Source of the DNA: Mycolicibacterium mengxianglii
GTDB taxonomy: Bacteria > Actinomycetota > Actinomycetes > Mycobacteriales > Mycobacteriaceae
NCBI RefSeq assembly: GCF_015710575.1
Contig: NZ_CP065373.1
Location: 5,208,001 to 5,272,000, forward strand
Direction: 5' to 3'
Length of the DNA stretch: 64,000 nt
The translations under genes and the position numbers were made by a program. Below, piece by piece: positions 45,360 through 55,791 of this stretch. A model generated the notes under the pieces. The model was not told the DNA's origin. It saw nothing but the letters and a program-made list of their open reading frames with translations, and did not search any database. How positions within the stretch are numbered: position 1 is the first letter of the stretch; every line of letters starts with the position of its first letter.

Positions 45360-47015
45360 GTGATGCTCAGGACGCGCAGCTCGTCCACTGACCGCAGTGT
45401 CGCCCGCGAACTGTTCGGGTGGCAGCTGGCGCTGCTGCTTCTGCTGATCGTGGGTGCCGGCGGGGTGGCGGTGCTCGACGCGCGCCGCGACGCCGACGAA
45501 CTCACCCGGGAGAAGGTCATTGCGGTCACCGAATCGGTGGCGCTGATGACGTCCACCGCTGCAGCCATCGGGGCACCTGACCCGACGGCCATCCTCCAAC
45601 CGCAGACCGAGGAGATCCGCAAGGCCACCGGGATGGATTTCATCGTGGTGATGGCCCCGGACCGCGCCCGGTTCACCCACACCGACGTCAGCCGTATCGG
45701 CGGAGAGTTCACCGGGAACATCGACCGCGCCCTGGCCGGCGAGACGTTCACCGAGACCTTTGCGGGCACGCTGGGGCCGTCCATTCGGGCGGTGGCTCCG
45801 GTGTTCGACGCTGATGGCACCCTCGTCGGGTTGGTGTCGGCGGGCGTCACCCGAACGAAGGTGTCCCACAGTGTGCTGGCCACCCTGCCGGCCATCGCAG
45901 CAGCAGTCGGTACGGCGTTGGCATTGGCGCTGTGCGGTGCATTTCTGCTGGAACGTCGGCTGCGCCGCCGCACGCTGGGGCTGTCGTTCTCAGATCTGTC
46001 GACACTGTACGAACAGCGTGAGGCCGTGCTGCACGCCATCGGCGAAGGGCTGTTGGTATTCGGCCCTGACGGCACGGCCGAGGTGGTCAATGACGAAGCG
46101 CGGCGGCTCCTTTCACTGCCGGACGGACCACTGACGCGCGCGCAGCTACCCGGCTCGCTGGCCACCTCGGGCGGCGAGACGCTGACCGACGAAACCCATG
46201 TCACCCCGGACCGGGTACTTCTTGTCAACCAGCAACCGGTGCACTGGGAGGGCCGCAAAGTGGGCACGGTGATGACGTTGCGGGATCGCACTGACCTGCA
46301 ACGGGTTTCCGGTGAGCTCAGCTCGGTGACCCAGTTCGCCGAGTCGCTGCGTTCCCGGGCCCACGAAGCCGACAACCGGCTGCACACCGTGATCACCATG
46401 GTGGAGTTGGGCCGCGGTGAGCAGGCGGTACAGTTCGCCACGGCGGAGTTGGCCGTCTCTCAGCACCTCATCGACCGGCTGATGACCACCGTCGCCGAAC
46501 CGGCCTTGGCGGCGTTGCTGCTGGGCAAGATCAGCCAGGCCCGTGACCACGGAGTGGAACTCGACGTCACCGAGGACTCACTGCTCGACGACCCCCACAA
46601 CCTGGCCCTCACACAGGGCGAGGTGGTCACGCTGGTCGGCAATCTCGTTGACAACGCGGTGGAAGCCGCCCGGTCGACGAGCCTGAGGGACGAAGGCGAG
46701 GAAGGGCCGGGCGCGACCAACCCCGCCCGGTCGACGAGCCTTGGGGGTACCACCCGGGCCGAGGCATCCGGCTGGGTGGAGGTCACGGTCCGGGGAACGG
46801 CCGACGCACTCACCGTCACCGTGGCCGACAGCGGCCCGGGGATGACGCCGGATGCGTTCGAACAGGCCAGGATGCGGGGCTACTCGACGAAGCCGGGTGA
46901 ACGAGGGCTGGGCCTGGCCCTGGTCTGGCAGGTGGTGACCGCGCACGGCGGGACCATCACCTCGGAGAATTCCTATGGTTCAGTGATCACCGCGACGATT
47001 CCGGCGCATCCGTGA
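45360..47015 (+). CDS. Sensor histidine kinase, CitA/DcuS type
   Basis: Membrane kinase of 551 aa: helix 1 (about 22-42), an extracytoplasmic PDC sensor (about 45-175), helix 2 (about 178-200), a PAS-like region (about 215-320), then the kinase core. The H-box is RAHEADNRLHTV (H335), the N-box VGNLVDNAVEAA, and the G-box DSGPGM. The family senses citrate, malate or C4-dicarboxylates, matching the flanking DctA genes. GTG 45360 and ATG 45363 both fit a GGAAGGAA site. A 57-bp in-frame duplication lies between N-box and G-box. It overlaps the regulator by 4 bp (GTGA). Confidence 0.88.
   Translation: MMLRTRSSSTDRSVARELFGWQLALLLLLIVGAGGVAVLDARRDADELTREKVIAVTESVALMTSTAAAIGAPDPTAILQPQTEEIRKATGMDFIVVMAPDRARFTHTDVSRIGGEFTGNIDRALAGETFTETFAGTLGPSIRAVAPVFDADGTLVGLVSAGVTRTKVSHSVLATLPAIAAAVGTALALALCGAFLLERRLRRRTLGLSFSDLSTLYEQREAVLHAIGEGLLVFGPDGTAEVVNDEARRLLSLPDGPLTRAQLPGSLATSGGETLTDETHVTPDRVLLVNQQPVHWEGRKVGTVMTLRDRTDLQRVSGELSSVTQFAESLRSRAHEADNRLHTVITMVELGRGEQAVQFATAELAVSQHLIDRLMTTVAEPALAALLLGKISQARDHGVELDVTEDSLLDDPHNLALTQGEVVTLVGNLVDNAVEAARSTSLRDEGEEGPGATNPARSTSLGGTTRAEASGWVEVTVRGTADALTVTVADSGPGMTPDAFEQARMRGYSTKPGERGLGLALVWQVVTAHGGTITSENSYGSVITATIPAHP
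46666..46741 (+). repeat. In-frame direct repeat inside the kinase domain
   Basis: CCGCCCGGTCGACGAGCCT occurs at 46666-46684 and again at 46723-46741, exactly 57 bp apart. The translation is PARSTSL-type on both sides of a Glu/Gly-rich linker. The 19 extra codons fall in the ATP-lid region, where sequence varies, so the kinase may tolerate them. Confidence 0.65.
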
Positions 47016-47701
47016 TCCGGGTTCTCGTCGTCGACGACGAGCCGCTGATCGCCGAGGCGCACCGCCAGTACCTGGAACGGCTCTCGGGTTTCGTCGTTCA
47101 CGCATGTGTGGGCACGGGCAGCGCGGCGGTACGCGCCGTCGCCGCGGCGGCGGCCGACGGCGCTCCGGTCGATCTGGTGTTGCTCGACATCGGCCTGCCC
47201 GATGCCAGCGGTATCGACGTCGCTTCGGCGCTCAACGGGATCCGGCCGTCGCCGGACATCATCGCCATCAGCTCCGAGCGTGACCTGGAGGTCGTCCGCT
47301 CGGCGGTTGCCCACGGCGTCGCGCTGTATCTGTTGAAGCCGTTCACGTTCGCGGCGTTCCGGGAGAAGCTGGAGCGCTATCAGCAGTACCGCGAGGCACT
47401 CGGGGCCGGGGGCGCCGCCGCGGGCCAGCACGAGATCGACCGGGCGATGAATGCGCTGCGCACCGCCGAGCAGCGGGCGTCCACCCCCAAAGGGGTCTCG
47501 GCGGACACCATCGACCTGGTCCTCGGCGCCATCCGCGCTACCCCGGCCGGGCTGAACGCTTCCGAAGCCGCTGGCGCCGTGGGTATCTCGCGGGTGACGG
47601 CGTGGCGTTACCTGGAACGTCTCGCCGACGACGGCGTGGTCTCCAGGATCACCGAGTACGGCAAGGCCGGACGGCCGCAGGTCCGGTACCGCCGCGCCTA
47701 G
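47012..47701 (+). CDS. Response regulator, CitB/DcuR type
   Basis: Regulator of 229 aa. The receiver domain (1-120) has phospho-acceptor D59 in LVLLDIGLPD, acidic D8-D9 and K109 in LLKPF. The C-terminal DNA-binding part (about 165-225) has a winged-helix pattern (NASEAAGAVGISRVTAWRYLERL). The partner kinase overlaps it. Expected targets are the two dctA promoters. Its TAG stop overlaps the stop of dctA copy 2 on the opposite strand by 4 bp. Confidence 0.9.
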   Translation: MIRVLVVDDEPLIAEAHRQYLERLSGFVVHACVGTGSAAVRAVAAAAADGAPVDLVLLDIGLPDASGIDVASALNGIRPSPDIIAISSERDLEVVRSAVAHGVALYLLKPFTFAAFREKLERYQQYREALGAGGAAAGQHEIDRAMNALRTAEQRASTPKGVSADTIDLVLGAIRATPAGLNASEAAGAVGISRVTAWRYLERLADDGVVSRITEYGKAGRPQVRYRRA

Positions 47702-49101
47702 TGAGTGTCGGGCTTGGCTGCGGCCAACTGCCGGTCTTGGTCTGGGGCAGGGTCATCCTGGCGCTTGGGCAGTGGGTGGTCATCCACCATCGCCTGCTCG
47801 TCAAACGGTTTGTCGCCGCTCAACACTGCGGCCATCCGGTCCGGATCCCAGGTCTTCGTCCACGCCCCGATCAGCACCGTGGCCACCGCGTTTCCGGAGA
47901 AGTTGGTCAGGGCGCGCGCTTCTGACATGAACTTGTCGATGCCCACGATGAGCCCGATACCGTCCAGCAATTCCGGGCGGTGACTCTGCAACCCCGCCGC
48001 CAACGTCGCCAACCCGGCGCCGCTGACCCCGGCCGCGCCCTTGGACGCCACCATCATGAACACCAGTAGCGACAGCTGTTCGCCGATTGCCAGCGGACTG
48101 CCCATGGCGTCGGCGATGAACAGCGAGGCCATGGTCATGTAGATCGCCGTGCCGTCGAGATTGAACGAATATCCCGTCGGCACAACGATTCCGACGGTGG
48201 TGGGTTGCACCCCGGCGTGCTCGAGCTTGGCGATCAACCTCGGCAGCGCCGACTCACTCGATGAGGTCGCCACAATCAGCAGGTATTCGCGGCCCAGGTA
48301 GCGGGTCAACTTGAAGATCGAGGTGTGAGCCACGAAGTGCAGCATCAGGCCGAGTACGCCGAAGATGAAGATGATGCAGGTGGCGTAGAAGGCGAGCATG
48401 AGCACACCCATCTGGATGACCGCGTCGAAGCCGGTGTCGCCCACCACTTTCGCGATGGCACCGAAGGCACCGATGGGAGCCAGCCACAGGATGCCGGCCA
48501 GAATGCGGAACACCAGCTTCTGCACCAGGTTGATCCCGCGTAGCAGCGGTTCCCCGCTAACGCCCATCGCCTGGATGCCGAAGCCGACCAGCAGCGCCAC
48601 GAACAGCGTCTGCAGCACATTGCCCTCGGTGAGCGAGGACAGCAGCGACGTCGGGACGATGTTCTCGAAGAACTCCAACATGCCGCCTTCGGCGGCGGCG
48701 TTGCCGGCCAGCGCGGCTCCGGCGGCGGGGTCAGCTTGGATGTTGAGTCCTGATCCCGGACTGATCAGGTTGCCCACCAACAACCCGATTCCGAGCGCGA
48801 AAGTGGACATCACCAGGAAGTAGCCCAGCGCCAGTCCGCCCACTTTGCCGACCGAGGCGGCTTTGCGCACCGACCCGATGCCGAGCACGATCGTGCAGAA
48901 GATGACCGGGCTGATCATCATCTTGATCAGGCTGACGAACAGCGTGCCCAGCACCCCGAGTGCCGCGCCGGTGTCCGGGGCGATGAGACCGACGATGATG
49001 CCGGCCACGATCGCTACCAGCACCATGATGTACAGCCAGTGGGTGCGGTCTTTTCGCTGCTTCTTGGCGGGCTCGGGCTCCGTGCTGGTTGTGCTGGTCA
49101 T
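47698..49101 (-). CDS. dctA: C4-dicarboxylate:cation symporter DctA (copy 2)
   Basis: Transporter of 467 aa, a close paralogue of the protein at 43873-45243: nearly the same core (SLIKMMISPVIFCTIVLG, SSSESALPRLI, NLDGTAIYMTMASLFIA) and the same C-terminal MVDDHPLP block, but a longer tail (RQDDPAPDQDR). ATG 49101 has GGAG upstream. It converges on the response regulator. Two copies around one regulatory pair suggest duplication with a shared signal, or two affinity classes (inference). Confidence 0.9.
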   Translation of the reverse strand: MTSTTSTEPEPAKKQRKDRTHWLYIMVLVAIVAGIIVGLIAPDTGAALGVLGTLFVSLIKMMISPVIFCTIVLGIGSVRKAASVGKVGGLALGYFLVMSTFALGIGLLVGNLISPGSGLNIQADPAAGAALAGNAAAEGGMLEFFENIVPTSLLSSLTEGNVLQTLFVALLVGFGIQAMGVSGEPLLRGINLVQKLVFRILAGILWLAPIGAFGAIAKVVGDTGFDAVIQMGVLMLAFYATCIIFIFGVLGLMLHFVAHTSIFKLTRYLGREYLLIVATSSSESALPRLIAKLEHAGVQPTTVGIVVPTGYSFNLDGTAIYMTMASLFIADAMGSPLAIGEQLSLLVFMMVASKGAAGVSGAGLATLAAGLQSHRPELLDGIGLIVGIDKFMSEARALTNFSGNAVATVLIGAWTKTWDPDRMAAVLSGDKPFDEQAMVDDHPLPKRQDDPAPDQDRQLAAAKPDTH

Positions 49102-49157
49102 CAGCCACTCCTCGTCGGTCGCGCAGGCGGAGTTCCCAAAAGTGGCCGAGCTCACAC

Positions 49158-50303
49158 CTACGGCACTCGGCTGGCCGCGGTGGCTTCCTCGAGTGCACCG
49201 GCGAACTGGTGCAGGTCGGTGGTGGTGACGTCGACATGCGGTGACACCCGCAGCACTGGGCCGGTCAGTTCGAAGGGCGCGCGCGCCACCTCGGCCGCCG
49301 TCGTCACGATCGCCCGGTTGGTGATGAGCCACTGCCGGACCGCCGCGGGCTCGGTGCCCGGCGGCGGTACCAGCGTGGTGATGGCGGTGGGTTCGTCGGC
49401 TCCCTCGACGACCTGCCAACCGGCGGTGCCGTCGAGCAGGCTGCGCGCCGCTGCGCCGATCTGCCCCAGCCGGGCTCGCACCGTGGCCGCACCCGCTGCC
49501 AGGTGTTCCCCTACTGCCAGCGAAAACCCCACCCGGGCGGCGATGTTCGCCTCAGTGTGCTCGAAGCTGGCGAGTACTGCGAGGGGCACCTGCCACTGGG
49601 CGGGCGGCAGGCGGCGAACCAGCCGGTCCGCGAGGTCGGCTTTCACGGCGAGGAAGCCGACACCCCGCGGGCCCGCGAGCCATTTGCGTGAGGACCCATA
49701 AACGACGTCGGCGCCCACCGCGCAGTCGATCTGCCCCAGCGCCTGGGCTGCATCGAGGACCACCGGGATGCCCAGCGCACGGCACAGTTCGGTGAGCTCG
49801 CGGACCGGCTGGGCCCCACCCCGGTGGCTGGCCACGCCGGTCAGATGCACCAGGGCCGGCGGCGCGGACTCCAGCGCCTCGGCCGCGTCAGCAACGACGA
49901 CGCGACCCGCGCCGTCAACGGGCAGGGGCCGCACGTCGAACCCGTTGGCCGCCATCACCGCCAGATTCGGGCCGTATTCGCCGGGCGCACACGCCAGCGT
50001 CCGCGGCCCGGGCCACGTACTGAGCAGCAGGTCCAGCGCATGGCCGGAGCCGGTGGTGAAGACAACGTCGGCGGCACTCATCGAGGTCAGGGCCGCAACA
50101 GCGGCCCGGCCTGCCGCCAACACCGGTGTGGCCGCCTCCGCGGCCACGTATCCGCCGACCTCGGCTTCGTGGCGGGCGTGCTGGCTGGTCGCGGCCATCA
50201 CGGCAAAAGACTGCCGAGAGCACGCCGCCGAATCCAGGTGCACACCGGCAACCTCTGGCCGCGCTGCCCGCCAACTGCGGGCCAGCCCGTCGTCGTCGAT
50301 CAC
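49158..50303 (-). CDS. egtE: Ergothioneine biosynthesis PLP-dependent C-S lyase EgtE
   Basis: Fold-type I PLP enzyme of 381 aa, aminotransferase class V. It cleaves the hercynylcysteine sulfoxide intermediate to ergothioneine. The Schiff-base lysine is K207 in [10 protein letters not shown], and the PLP-binding Asp is in [13 protein letters not shown] 50303 overlaps the egtD stop (GTGA). Last gene of the egtABCDE operon. Confidence 0.92.
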   Translation of the reverse strand: MIDDDGLARSWRAARPEVAGVHLDSAACSRQSFAVMAATSQHARHEAEVGGYVAAEAATPVLAAGRAAVAALTSMSAADVVFTTGSGHALDLLLSTWPGPRTLACAPGEYGPNLAVMAANGFDVRPLPVDGAGRVVVADAAEALESAPPALVHLTGVASHRGGAQPVRELTELCRALGIPVVLDAAQALGQIDCAVGADVVYGSSRKWLAGPRGVGFLAVKADLADRLVRRLPPAQWQVPLAVLASFEHTEANIAARVGFSLAVGEHLAAGAATVRARLGQIGAAARSLLDGTAGWQVVEGADEPTAITTLVPPPGTEPAAVRQWLITNRAIVTTAAEVARAPFELTGPVLRVSPHVDVTTTDLHQFAGALEEATAASRVP

Positions 50304-51277
50304 TTGGCGGCCAGGCTGAGCCCGAAGTCGCCGGCTCTGTCGGTCCACCAGTGGGTGCGGGTCAGCCCGGCGGCGGCCAACTCAGCCGCCACGGTCTCGG
50401 CCCGGAACTTGCAGGACACCTCGGTCAGCATCTCTTCCCCGGCCGCGAACTCCACCGTCATGTCGAGGTCGGCGATGCGGACGCGCTGCGCCGTGGCGGT
50501 ACGCAGCCACATCTCGATGCGGTCCTCCTCGGCGTTCCACTTCGCGACGTGGGTGAACGCACCCGGATCGAAGTCGGCGTGCAGTTCCCGGTTCACGACG
50601 GCCAGGACGTTGCGATTGAACGCCGCGGTGACACCGGCACTGTCGTCGTAGGCGCGGATCAGCCGGTCGGTGTCCTTCACCAGGTCGGTGCCCAGCAGCA
50701 GGGTGTCGCCGGGTTGCAGCACCGCAGCCAGCGCGGCGAGGAACTCGGCGCGGGGTCCGGGTGTCAGATTGCCGATGGTGGAGCCGAGGAAGGCGATCAG
50801 CCGCCGGCCACCGCGGGGTATCTCACCGAGATGGTGCTCGAAATCGCCGCACACGGCGTCGATGTCGATACCGGGGTATTCGGCGGCCAGCGCTGTGCCC
50901 GCCGCCTCCAGAACCGTGGCATCGACATCGAACGGGATGAACCGGCGCAGATTGTTTCGGTCCCGCATCGCATCGAGCAGCATCCGCGTCTTCTCCGATG
51001 TTCCGCTGCCCAACTCGACCAGAGTGTCGGCGTCAGTGGCGGCGACGATCTCCCCCGCCCGTTCGGCGAGGATGGACGCCTCGGCCCGCGTCGGGTAGTA
51101 CTCCGGCAGGTGGGTGATCTGGTCGAACAGGTCACTACCGGTGGCATCGTAGAACCACTTGGGCGGCAACGACTTCGGTGTGGCCGTCAAGCCCTGTGCG
51201 ACATCGTGGCGCAACGCCCGGGCCGCATGGTCGGCGGCCAGATGGTTGGCGACGGACAAAGAGGTGCGGCTTGCCAT
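50300..51277 (-). CDS. egtD: L-histidine N-alpha-methyltransferase EgtD
   Basis: Trimethylates histidine with three SAM to give hercynine, the first ergothioneine step. 325 aa. The SAM motif is [12 protein letters not shown], with [16 protein letters not shown] upstream and the histidine-site region [17 protein letters not shown] 51277 has AAGGAT upstream; a longer frame exists but runs into egtC. It starts 22 bp after egtC ends. Confidence 0.95.
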   Translation of the reverse strand: MASRTSLSVANHLAADHAARALRHDVAQGLTATPKSLPPKWFYDATGSDLFDQITHLPEYYPTRAEASILAERAGEIVAATDADTLVELGSGTSEKTRMLLDAMRDRNNLRRFIPFDVDATVLEAAGTALAAEYPGIDIDAVCGDFEHHLGEIPRGGRRLIAFLGSTIGNLTPGPRAEFLAALAAVLQPGDTLLLGTDLVKDTDRLIRAYDDSAGVTAAFNRNVLAVVNRELHADFDPGAFTHVAKWNAEEDRIEMWLRTATAQRVRIADLDMTVEFAAGEEMLTEVSCKFRAETVAAELAAAGLTRTHWWTDRAGDFGLSLAAK

Positions 51278-51299
51278 CGGAATCCTTTCGCAGGGTCTG

Positions 51300-51986
51300 T
51301 CAGTGGGGCAGCGCGGTGATCGACACCGATCCGTCGCGCACGTCGACGAGGTGGCGGTCCGGGATGTCCTGCCAGTCCGGGTGGTCGTCGTAGGGTTCAC
51401 TGGCCAGCACCACCCCATCGGGGCGGCGCCGCACCGACAGGGTGTCTCCCCAGGTGGTGGCCAGCAGCCGAGATCCGTTGGCGGCCATGATGTTCAGGCG
51501 CGCCCCGGGGTCGGCGGCACCCACCTCGGCGATCGTGGACCCGAGATCGTCGAGGCCCCGGCGGAAGATCAGGGCCGCCAGCACCGCGCTGTCGACCACC
51601 GATTCGGCGAGCGGATCCAGCGGGAGCACCGACCGGTCGACAACCCCGTTGTGCGACAACAGCCAGTGCCCGTCGGTGAACGGTGCGGCGGCCCCGACGT
51701 CGATCGGCATGCCGGCGGTGGCGGAGCGCACCGCAGCCACCACACACGAACTCGACAGCGCCGGCGCGACGGACGCGAACGACACGTCACCCCACAGCGG
51801 GTTCGCCCCACGCCAGCGTCGCGGCACCGGGCCGTCAAAGAAGCCGACGCCCCACCCGTCGGCGTTCAGCAGGCCGTGCTTCTGGCGGCGCGGGGCATAC
51901 GACTGCACCAGCAGCCCGTTGGGCGGGTCCAGCACCAGGCTGCTGACGGGCACCGCGGCCCCCAGCCACCCGAGGTGACGGCACAT
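51300..51986 (-). CDS. egtC: Gamma-glutamyl-hercynylcysteine sulfoxide hydrolase EgtC
   Basis: Class II glutamine-amidotransferase-type hydrolase of 228 aa that removes the gamma-glutamyl group after EgtB. The N-terminal nucleophile is Cys2 in MCRHLGWLG, exposed after Met removal; [10 protein letters not shown] and SHNGVV are further family segments. Its ATG lies directly after the egtB stop with no gap, so translation is coupled. Confidence 0.94.
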   Translation of the reverse strand: MCRHLGWLGAAVPVSSLVLDPPNGLLVQSYAPRRQKHGLLNADGWGVGFFDGPVPRRWRGANPLWGDVSFASVAPALSSSCVVAAVRSATAGMPIDVGAAAPFTDGHWLLSHNGVVDRSVLPLDPLAESVVDSAVLAALIFRRGLDDLGSTIAEVGAADPGARLNIMAANGSRLLATTWGDTLSVRRRPDGVVLASEPYDDHPDWQDIPDRHLVDVRDGSVSITALPH

Positions 51987-53279
51987 CTACAGGTCCCAGG
52001 CCAGACGCACCCCGGCGAAGATCTGCCGACGGACGGGGTGGTCCCAGTTGCGGAAGCTGGGCCGCAGGATGTCGGGTGCCACCGCCCAGGAGCCACCGCG
52101 CAGCACCCGGTAGTCACCCGTTGCAACGTCGTCGAAGAACGGCGCCGAGTAGCGGTCGTAGATCATCGGGGTGAACCCCGGCCACGGCCGCAGCGGTGAA
52201 CTGGTCCACTCCCACACGTCACCCAGCATCTGTTCGGCACCGTAGGCCGACGCACTCGCGGGATACGCGCCGACCGGCGCCGGGCGCAGCGCGTCCCCAC
52301 CAAGATTGGCCGCGGCGGGGATCTCGGCGGCGCCCCACGGATAGCGGCGGCGCTTGCCGGTCGCCGGATCCCAGGCGCAGGCCTTTTCCCACTCGATCTC
52401 GGTGGGCAGCCGGGCCCCGGCCCAGGTGGCGTACGCCTCGGCTTCGAAGTAGCTCACGTGCTGGACGGGTTCGTCCGCCGGGATGGCCTCCACGACACCG
52501 AACCGGGTGCGGGTGCCGGCGAGATCGCCGGTGTTCCAGAACTGCGGGGCCACCAGTTCGGCCCGACCGCGATGCTCCCAGCCCCGCGGCGACCACAGCT
52601 CCCGGCGGCGGTAGCCGCCGTCGTCGACGAACGCCTGCCATTCGCCATTGGTGACCGGCACCCGGCCGATCCGGAATCCGGCCACGTCCACGAGGTGCGC
52701 CGGCCGCTCGTTGTCCAGGGAGAACGGTTCGTCCGCGGCGTCGACACCGAGGACGAAGGGGCCACCCGGTACCAGCACCGACGTGCCGGCCAACCCGGGC
52801 CGGCCGGCAGGTACAGGTGTGCCCGCCCCCAACAGCGGCGCACCCACCCGCAGATTGAGCGCCTGCAGCATCGTTTCGGTGTGCTGGTTCTCGTGGCTGA
52901 CCACCAGCCCGAACCGGAACCAGTCGGCGTCGCCACTCAGCCCGTCCAACACGTCCAGCGCCTTGGCGCGCACGGTGTCCAGATAGGCGTGCGCCTCCTT
53001 CGGCGTCAACAGCGGGAGGTCGACGCGGCTGGCCCGGGAATGGACGAAGGCGTCGTAGAGGCCTTCCACATTGGCCGGCAGCAGCCCCGGGACTTCGAGG
53101 TTGCCGTCGCGCAACAACCAGAGTTCCTCCTGCTGGCCGATATGGGCGAGATCCCACACCAGGGGGCTCATCAGCGGGTTGTACTGCCGGCGCAGCTCGT
53201 CATCGTCGAACGCGACCAACCGGCGGGTGCGCTCCCGCGCCCGGGTCAGGCTGTCGGCCAACAACTCTCGTGTGCTCAC
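51987..53279 (-). CDS. egtB: Hercynine oxygenase (sulfoxide synthase) EgtB
   Basis: Non-haem iron enzyme of 430 aa that joins hercynine and gamma-glutamylcysteine with O2. The DinB-like N-domain carries iron ligands H46 (LAHIGQQ) and H129, H133 (SHENQH); the C-terminal FGE-sulfatase domain includes YPWGAAE and RVLRGGSW. Ligand spacing matches M. thermoresistibile EgtB (from memory). GTG 53279 overlaps the egtA stop by one base; the longer open frame upstream is a shadow of egtA. Confidence 0.95.
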   Translation of the reverse strand: MSTRELLADSLTRARERTRRLVAFDDDELRRQYNPLMSPLVWDLAHIGQQEELWLLRDGNLEVPGLLPANVEGLYDAFVHSRASRVDLPLLTPKEAHAYLDTVRAKALDVLDGLSGDADWFRFGLVVSHENQHTETMLQALNLRVGAPLLGAGTPVPAGRPGLAGTSVLVPGGPFVLGVDAADEPFSLDNERPAHLVDVAGFRIGRVPVTNGEWQAFVDDGGYRRRELWSPRGWEHRGRAELVAPQFWNTGDLAGTRTRFGVVEAIPADEPVQHVSYFEAEAYATWAGARLPTEIEWEKACAWDPATGKRRRYPWGAAEIPAAANLGGDALRPAPVGAYPASASAYGAEQMLGDVWEWTSSPLRPWPGFTPMIYDRYSAPFFDDVATGDYRVLRGGSWAVAPDILRPSFRNWDHPVRRQIFAGVRLAWDL

Positions 53280-54565
53280 TAGTGCTCCTGCCACAGGTCG
53301 GTGAGGGCCGCTTCGATGCCGACGGCCACCGCGGCGTCGGCGAAGTCGTCCCCGGCGGTGCGCCCGCGTTCGGTCATGTCCACCAACAGCTGCATCGGCC
53401 CGGCCAATTCCGCGGGCGCCAGCTCGGCGGCGATCCCGACGCATCGGACGGCGGCCGCGTGGAGCTGTGGGTCGGCCAGGCCGACGCGGGCTGCAGTGTC
53501 CCATGCTGTGGCCACGGGTTCGACGGTCTGCGCAGCCTGCTCAGCGGCGCCACGGTCATCGAGCAACGTGGCCAGGGTGAACGCCACGGCCGGCCACAGC
53601 GCTTCGGGCACGCTGTCGAGATAACGGATCTCCAGCCAGCTCCGGGGCCGCACCGGCGGAAACAGCGTGGTGAGGTGGTAGTCCAGGTCGGCCGTGGTGG
53701 GTCGGCGACCCTCCAGCAGTACCGCGCCGCCGGCCCATTTGGTGAACGGCACCCAGTCCAGCACCGGGACCGCGGCGTCGTCGGTGGCGGAACGGACCAA
53801 CATCACCGGCGCGTTCAGGGCGTAGCGCGCCCACTCGGCGGCCGGATCGTCGGCGCTGGTGCCCAGGATCGGCCCGCAGCGGGCGGAGTCCAGCTGACCC
53901 CACACCTGCTGCCGGGAGGAGGCCCAACCGGTGAGCTCACCGCTGCGCAGCGGTGAGTTGGCCGCCACCGCGATCATGGTCGGGCCCAACGCATGAGCCA
54001 GCCGCACCCGCTCGGCCCAGCCATCGCGCGGACCGGCGTCGAGATTGAGCTGTATCGACGCTGTCGACGTCATCATCGCCGCGCCGGCGTCTCCGGTGCC
54101 GCTGGCGGTGAAGAACTGCTCCATCGCCTCGTAGCGCGGCCCGGGGTTGACGCGGTGCGGCGGCCGCAGCGGGTCCGCGCCGAGCAGCGCCAGCCCCAGA
54201 CCGGCATCGTAGAAGGCGGCGTTCAGTATCGCCCGGTCGGCGGCCATGGCGTTGATGGCCGGCAGCACCCCGACAAAGGGTGGACCGGACAGTTCGACGG
54301 CGCCACCGGGCTCTAAGGTCACGGCGCTGCCTCCCGGCAGCTCCGGCAGAGTCTCCAGCACCGCGGTGATCTGCGACCAGGACGGTCGACGGCTCAGGTC
54401 CGATCTGTCGAAGCAGTGCGCTTCGATCTCCAGACCGACCTGCCCCAACGGCGCGTCGGTCAGGCTGGCGTCAGCGATGTACTGGGCGGCGTCCGCGGCA
54501 TCCACCAACGGCCGCGCCTCCGGCCCCGGTGGTGGGACGAACAGCGAGGTGACGGCATACGTCAT
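53279..54565 (-). CDS. egtA: Glutamate-cysteine ligase EgtA
   Basis: Makes gamma-glutamylcysteine, the sulfur donor for EgtB. 428 aa of the GCS2 fold: [10 protein letters not shown] (acidic metal residues), [26 protein letters not shown] and LEIRYLDS. It is the first gene of the operon, and 96 bp of non-coding DNA upstream should hold the promoter. A paralogous GCS2 gene sits at 39747-41237. Confidence 0.93.
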   Translation of the reverse strand: MTYAVTSLFVPPPGPEARPLVDAADAAQYIADASLTDAPLGQVGLEIEAHCFDRSDLSRRPSWSQITAVLETLPELPGGSAVTLEPGGAVELSGPPFVGVLPAINAMAADRAILNAAFYDAGLGLALLGADPLRPPHRVNPGPRYEAMEQFFTASGTGDAGAAMMTSTASIQLNLDAGPRDGWAERVRLAHALGPTMIAVAANSPLRSGELTGWASSRQQVWGQLDSARCGPILGTSADDPAAEWARYALNAPVMLVRSATDDAAVPVLDWVPFTKWAGGAVLLEGRRPTTADLDYHLTTLFPPVRPRSWLEIRYLDSVPEALWPAVAFTLATLLDDRGAAEQAAQTVEPVATAWDTAARVGLADPQLHAAAVRCVGIAAELAPAELAGPMQLLVDMTERGRTAGDDFADAAVAVGIEAALTDLWQEH

Positions 54566-54661
54566 CTGTCCATCTTGGGTGAGGCCACCGACAAACTCCC
54601 GCGATTTTTGGGTGACATTGCGCTGACATGTACTCCCAACGCATCTTCACGGTCATTGCAT

Positions 54662-55306
54662 TCATTGCCCGAGGCTGTTCTGCATCGCCCCGGCCAGCAC
54701 ATTCACCGCCGGACCACCGTTTCCGGACTGGCAGACTTTCGCCTGTAGCAGAACGTTGTCCCGGAGCCGGGTCTGGGTGAAGCAGCGCCGGTCGGTGCCG
54801 GCTTCCTGTTTGGTCCAGGAGGCGTCGACTGCACCCGGTGGGCCGCCGGTGAACGACCACACCTCGGAGGTGCCGTTGCCGAACCGCATGACCGCGGTAC
54901 TGCCGGAGCATCCGGCGGTGCGATCAGTGATCCGGTGGAACGCGGCGTCGGCCGCCTGCGGCGTCGCGTACACCCCGACGGCCTGTTTGACCAGGTGAGA
55001 GGCGTCGGTGGGTGAAGTTTGCGTGGTGGCTCCGTTGAACGACGCCAAATCCGGGTCGTTGAACACCTCAGGCAGGCCGATATCGGCCCAGTTGTTGCAG
55101 GGTGGGACATCCACCGAGAACACCTGCACCGGATCGGTGAACATCGTCTCGGACGTCATCGGCGCGCCGACGATATTGGCCACCGAGCCTCTACCCAGCA
55201 CGGCGTAGTTGACCACGCCCGGATCGGAGGGCCGGGCGCTGACGGGCGCGGCCGTGCCCAGTGCCACGGTCGCAGCGGCCAACATGGCTATGGCGCTGAT
55301 CCGCAT
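54662..55306 (-). CDS. Secreted sensor-domain protein, PknH-like extracellular domain (Rv3705c-like)
   Basis: Protein of 214 aa, the same length as I recall for Rv3705c. A signal peptide (MRISAIAMLAAATVALGTAAPVSARP) is followed by a mycobacterial PknH-type sensor domain with Cys residues in VPPCNNWADIG, RTAGCSG, DRRCFTQ and AKVCQSG that probably form two disulfides. Ligand unknown. It begins 2 bp after the Ohr gene stop on the same strand, so it may be co-transcribed. Confidence 0.82.
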   Translation of the reverse strand: MRISAIAMLAAATVALGTAAPVSARPSDPGVVNYAVLGRGSVANIVGAPMTSETMFTDPVQVFSVDVPPCNNWADIGLPEVFNDPDLASFNGATTQTSPTDASHLVKQAVGVYATPQAADAAFHRITDRTAGCSGSTAVMRFGNGTSEVWSFTGGPPGAVDASWTKQEAGTDRRCFTQTRLRDNVLLQAKVCQSGNGGPAVNVLAGAMQNSLGQ

Positions 55307-55308
55307 CG

Positions 55309-55737
55309 TCAGACCTTGGCAGACAGCGACACTTCGATATTTCCGCGGGTGGCCTTCGAATACGGGCACACACCGTGTGCCTTCTCCATCAACTCGTCGG
55401 CCACCTGCTGCTCGAGTCCCGGCAGGTATCCGATCAGACTCGCGGTCAGGCCGAACCCGCCCTCGGAATCCTTGCCGAAACCGATCTGGGCGGTGATGCC
55501 ACTGGCATCGTCGAGGGAGATCTTCTCGTTCTTGGCGACCAGGCGCAGCGCGCCCAGAAAGCACGCCGCATACCCGGCGGAGAACAGCAGTTCCGGGTTC
55601 ACTCCCTCGCCGTTGCCACCCATTTCCTTGGGCGGACGAGTGTCGAGATCGATCTTGCCGTCCGTGGACTTCACGTGGCCGTCGCGGCCGCCGCCGCTGG
55701 CTGTGGACTCTGCGGTGTACACCACTTCGATGCTCAT
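55309..55737 (-). CDS. OsmC/Ohr-family organic hydroperoxide resistance protein
   Basis: Peroxidase of 142 aa that reduces organic hydroperoxides. The two catalytic cysteines are present: C60 in the GYAACFLGAL helix and C124 in HGVCPYSKATRG. The Ohr-type opening is VVYTAESTASGGGRDG. ATG 55737 is used. The catalase gene lies 55 bp upstream on the same strand, and the secreted Rv3705c-like gene follows with a 2-bp gap. Confidence 0.9.
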   Translation of the reverse strand: MSIEVVYTAESTASGGGRDGHVKSTDGKIDLDTRPPKEMGGNGEGVNPELLFSAGYAACFLGALRLVAKNEKISLDDASGITAQIGFGKDSEGGFGLTASLIGYLPGLEQQVADELMEKAHGVCPYSKATRGNIEVSLSAKV

Positions 55738-55791
55738 GAGTCCGATCATGCCAGTCAGGCGCCCGGCCGCGACGGCGATGAACCGAGTCCG

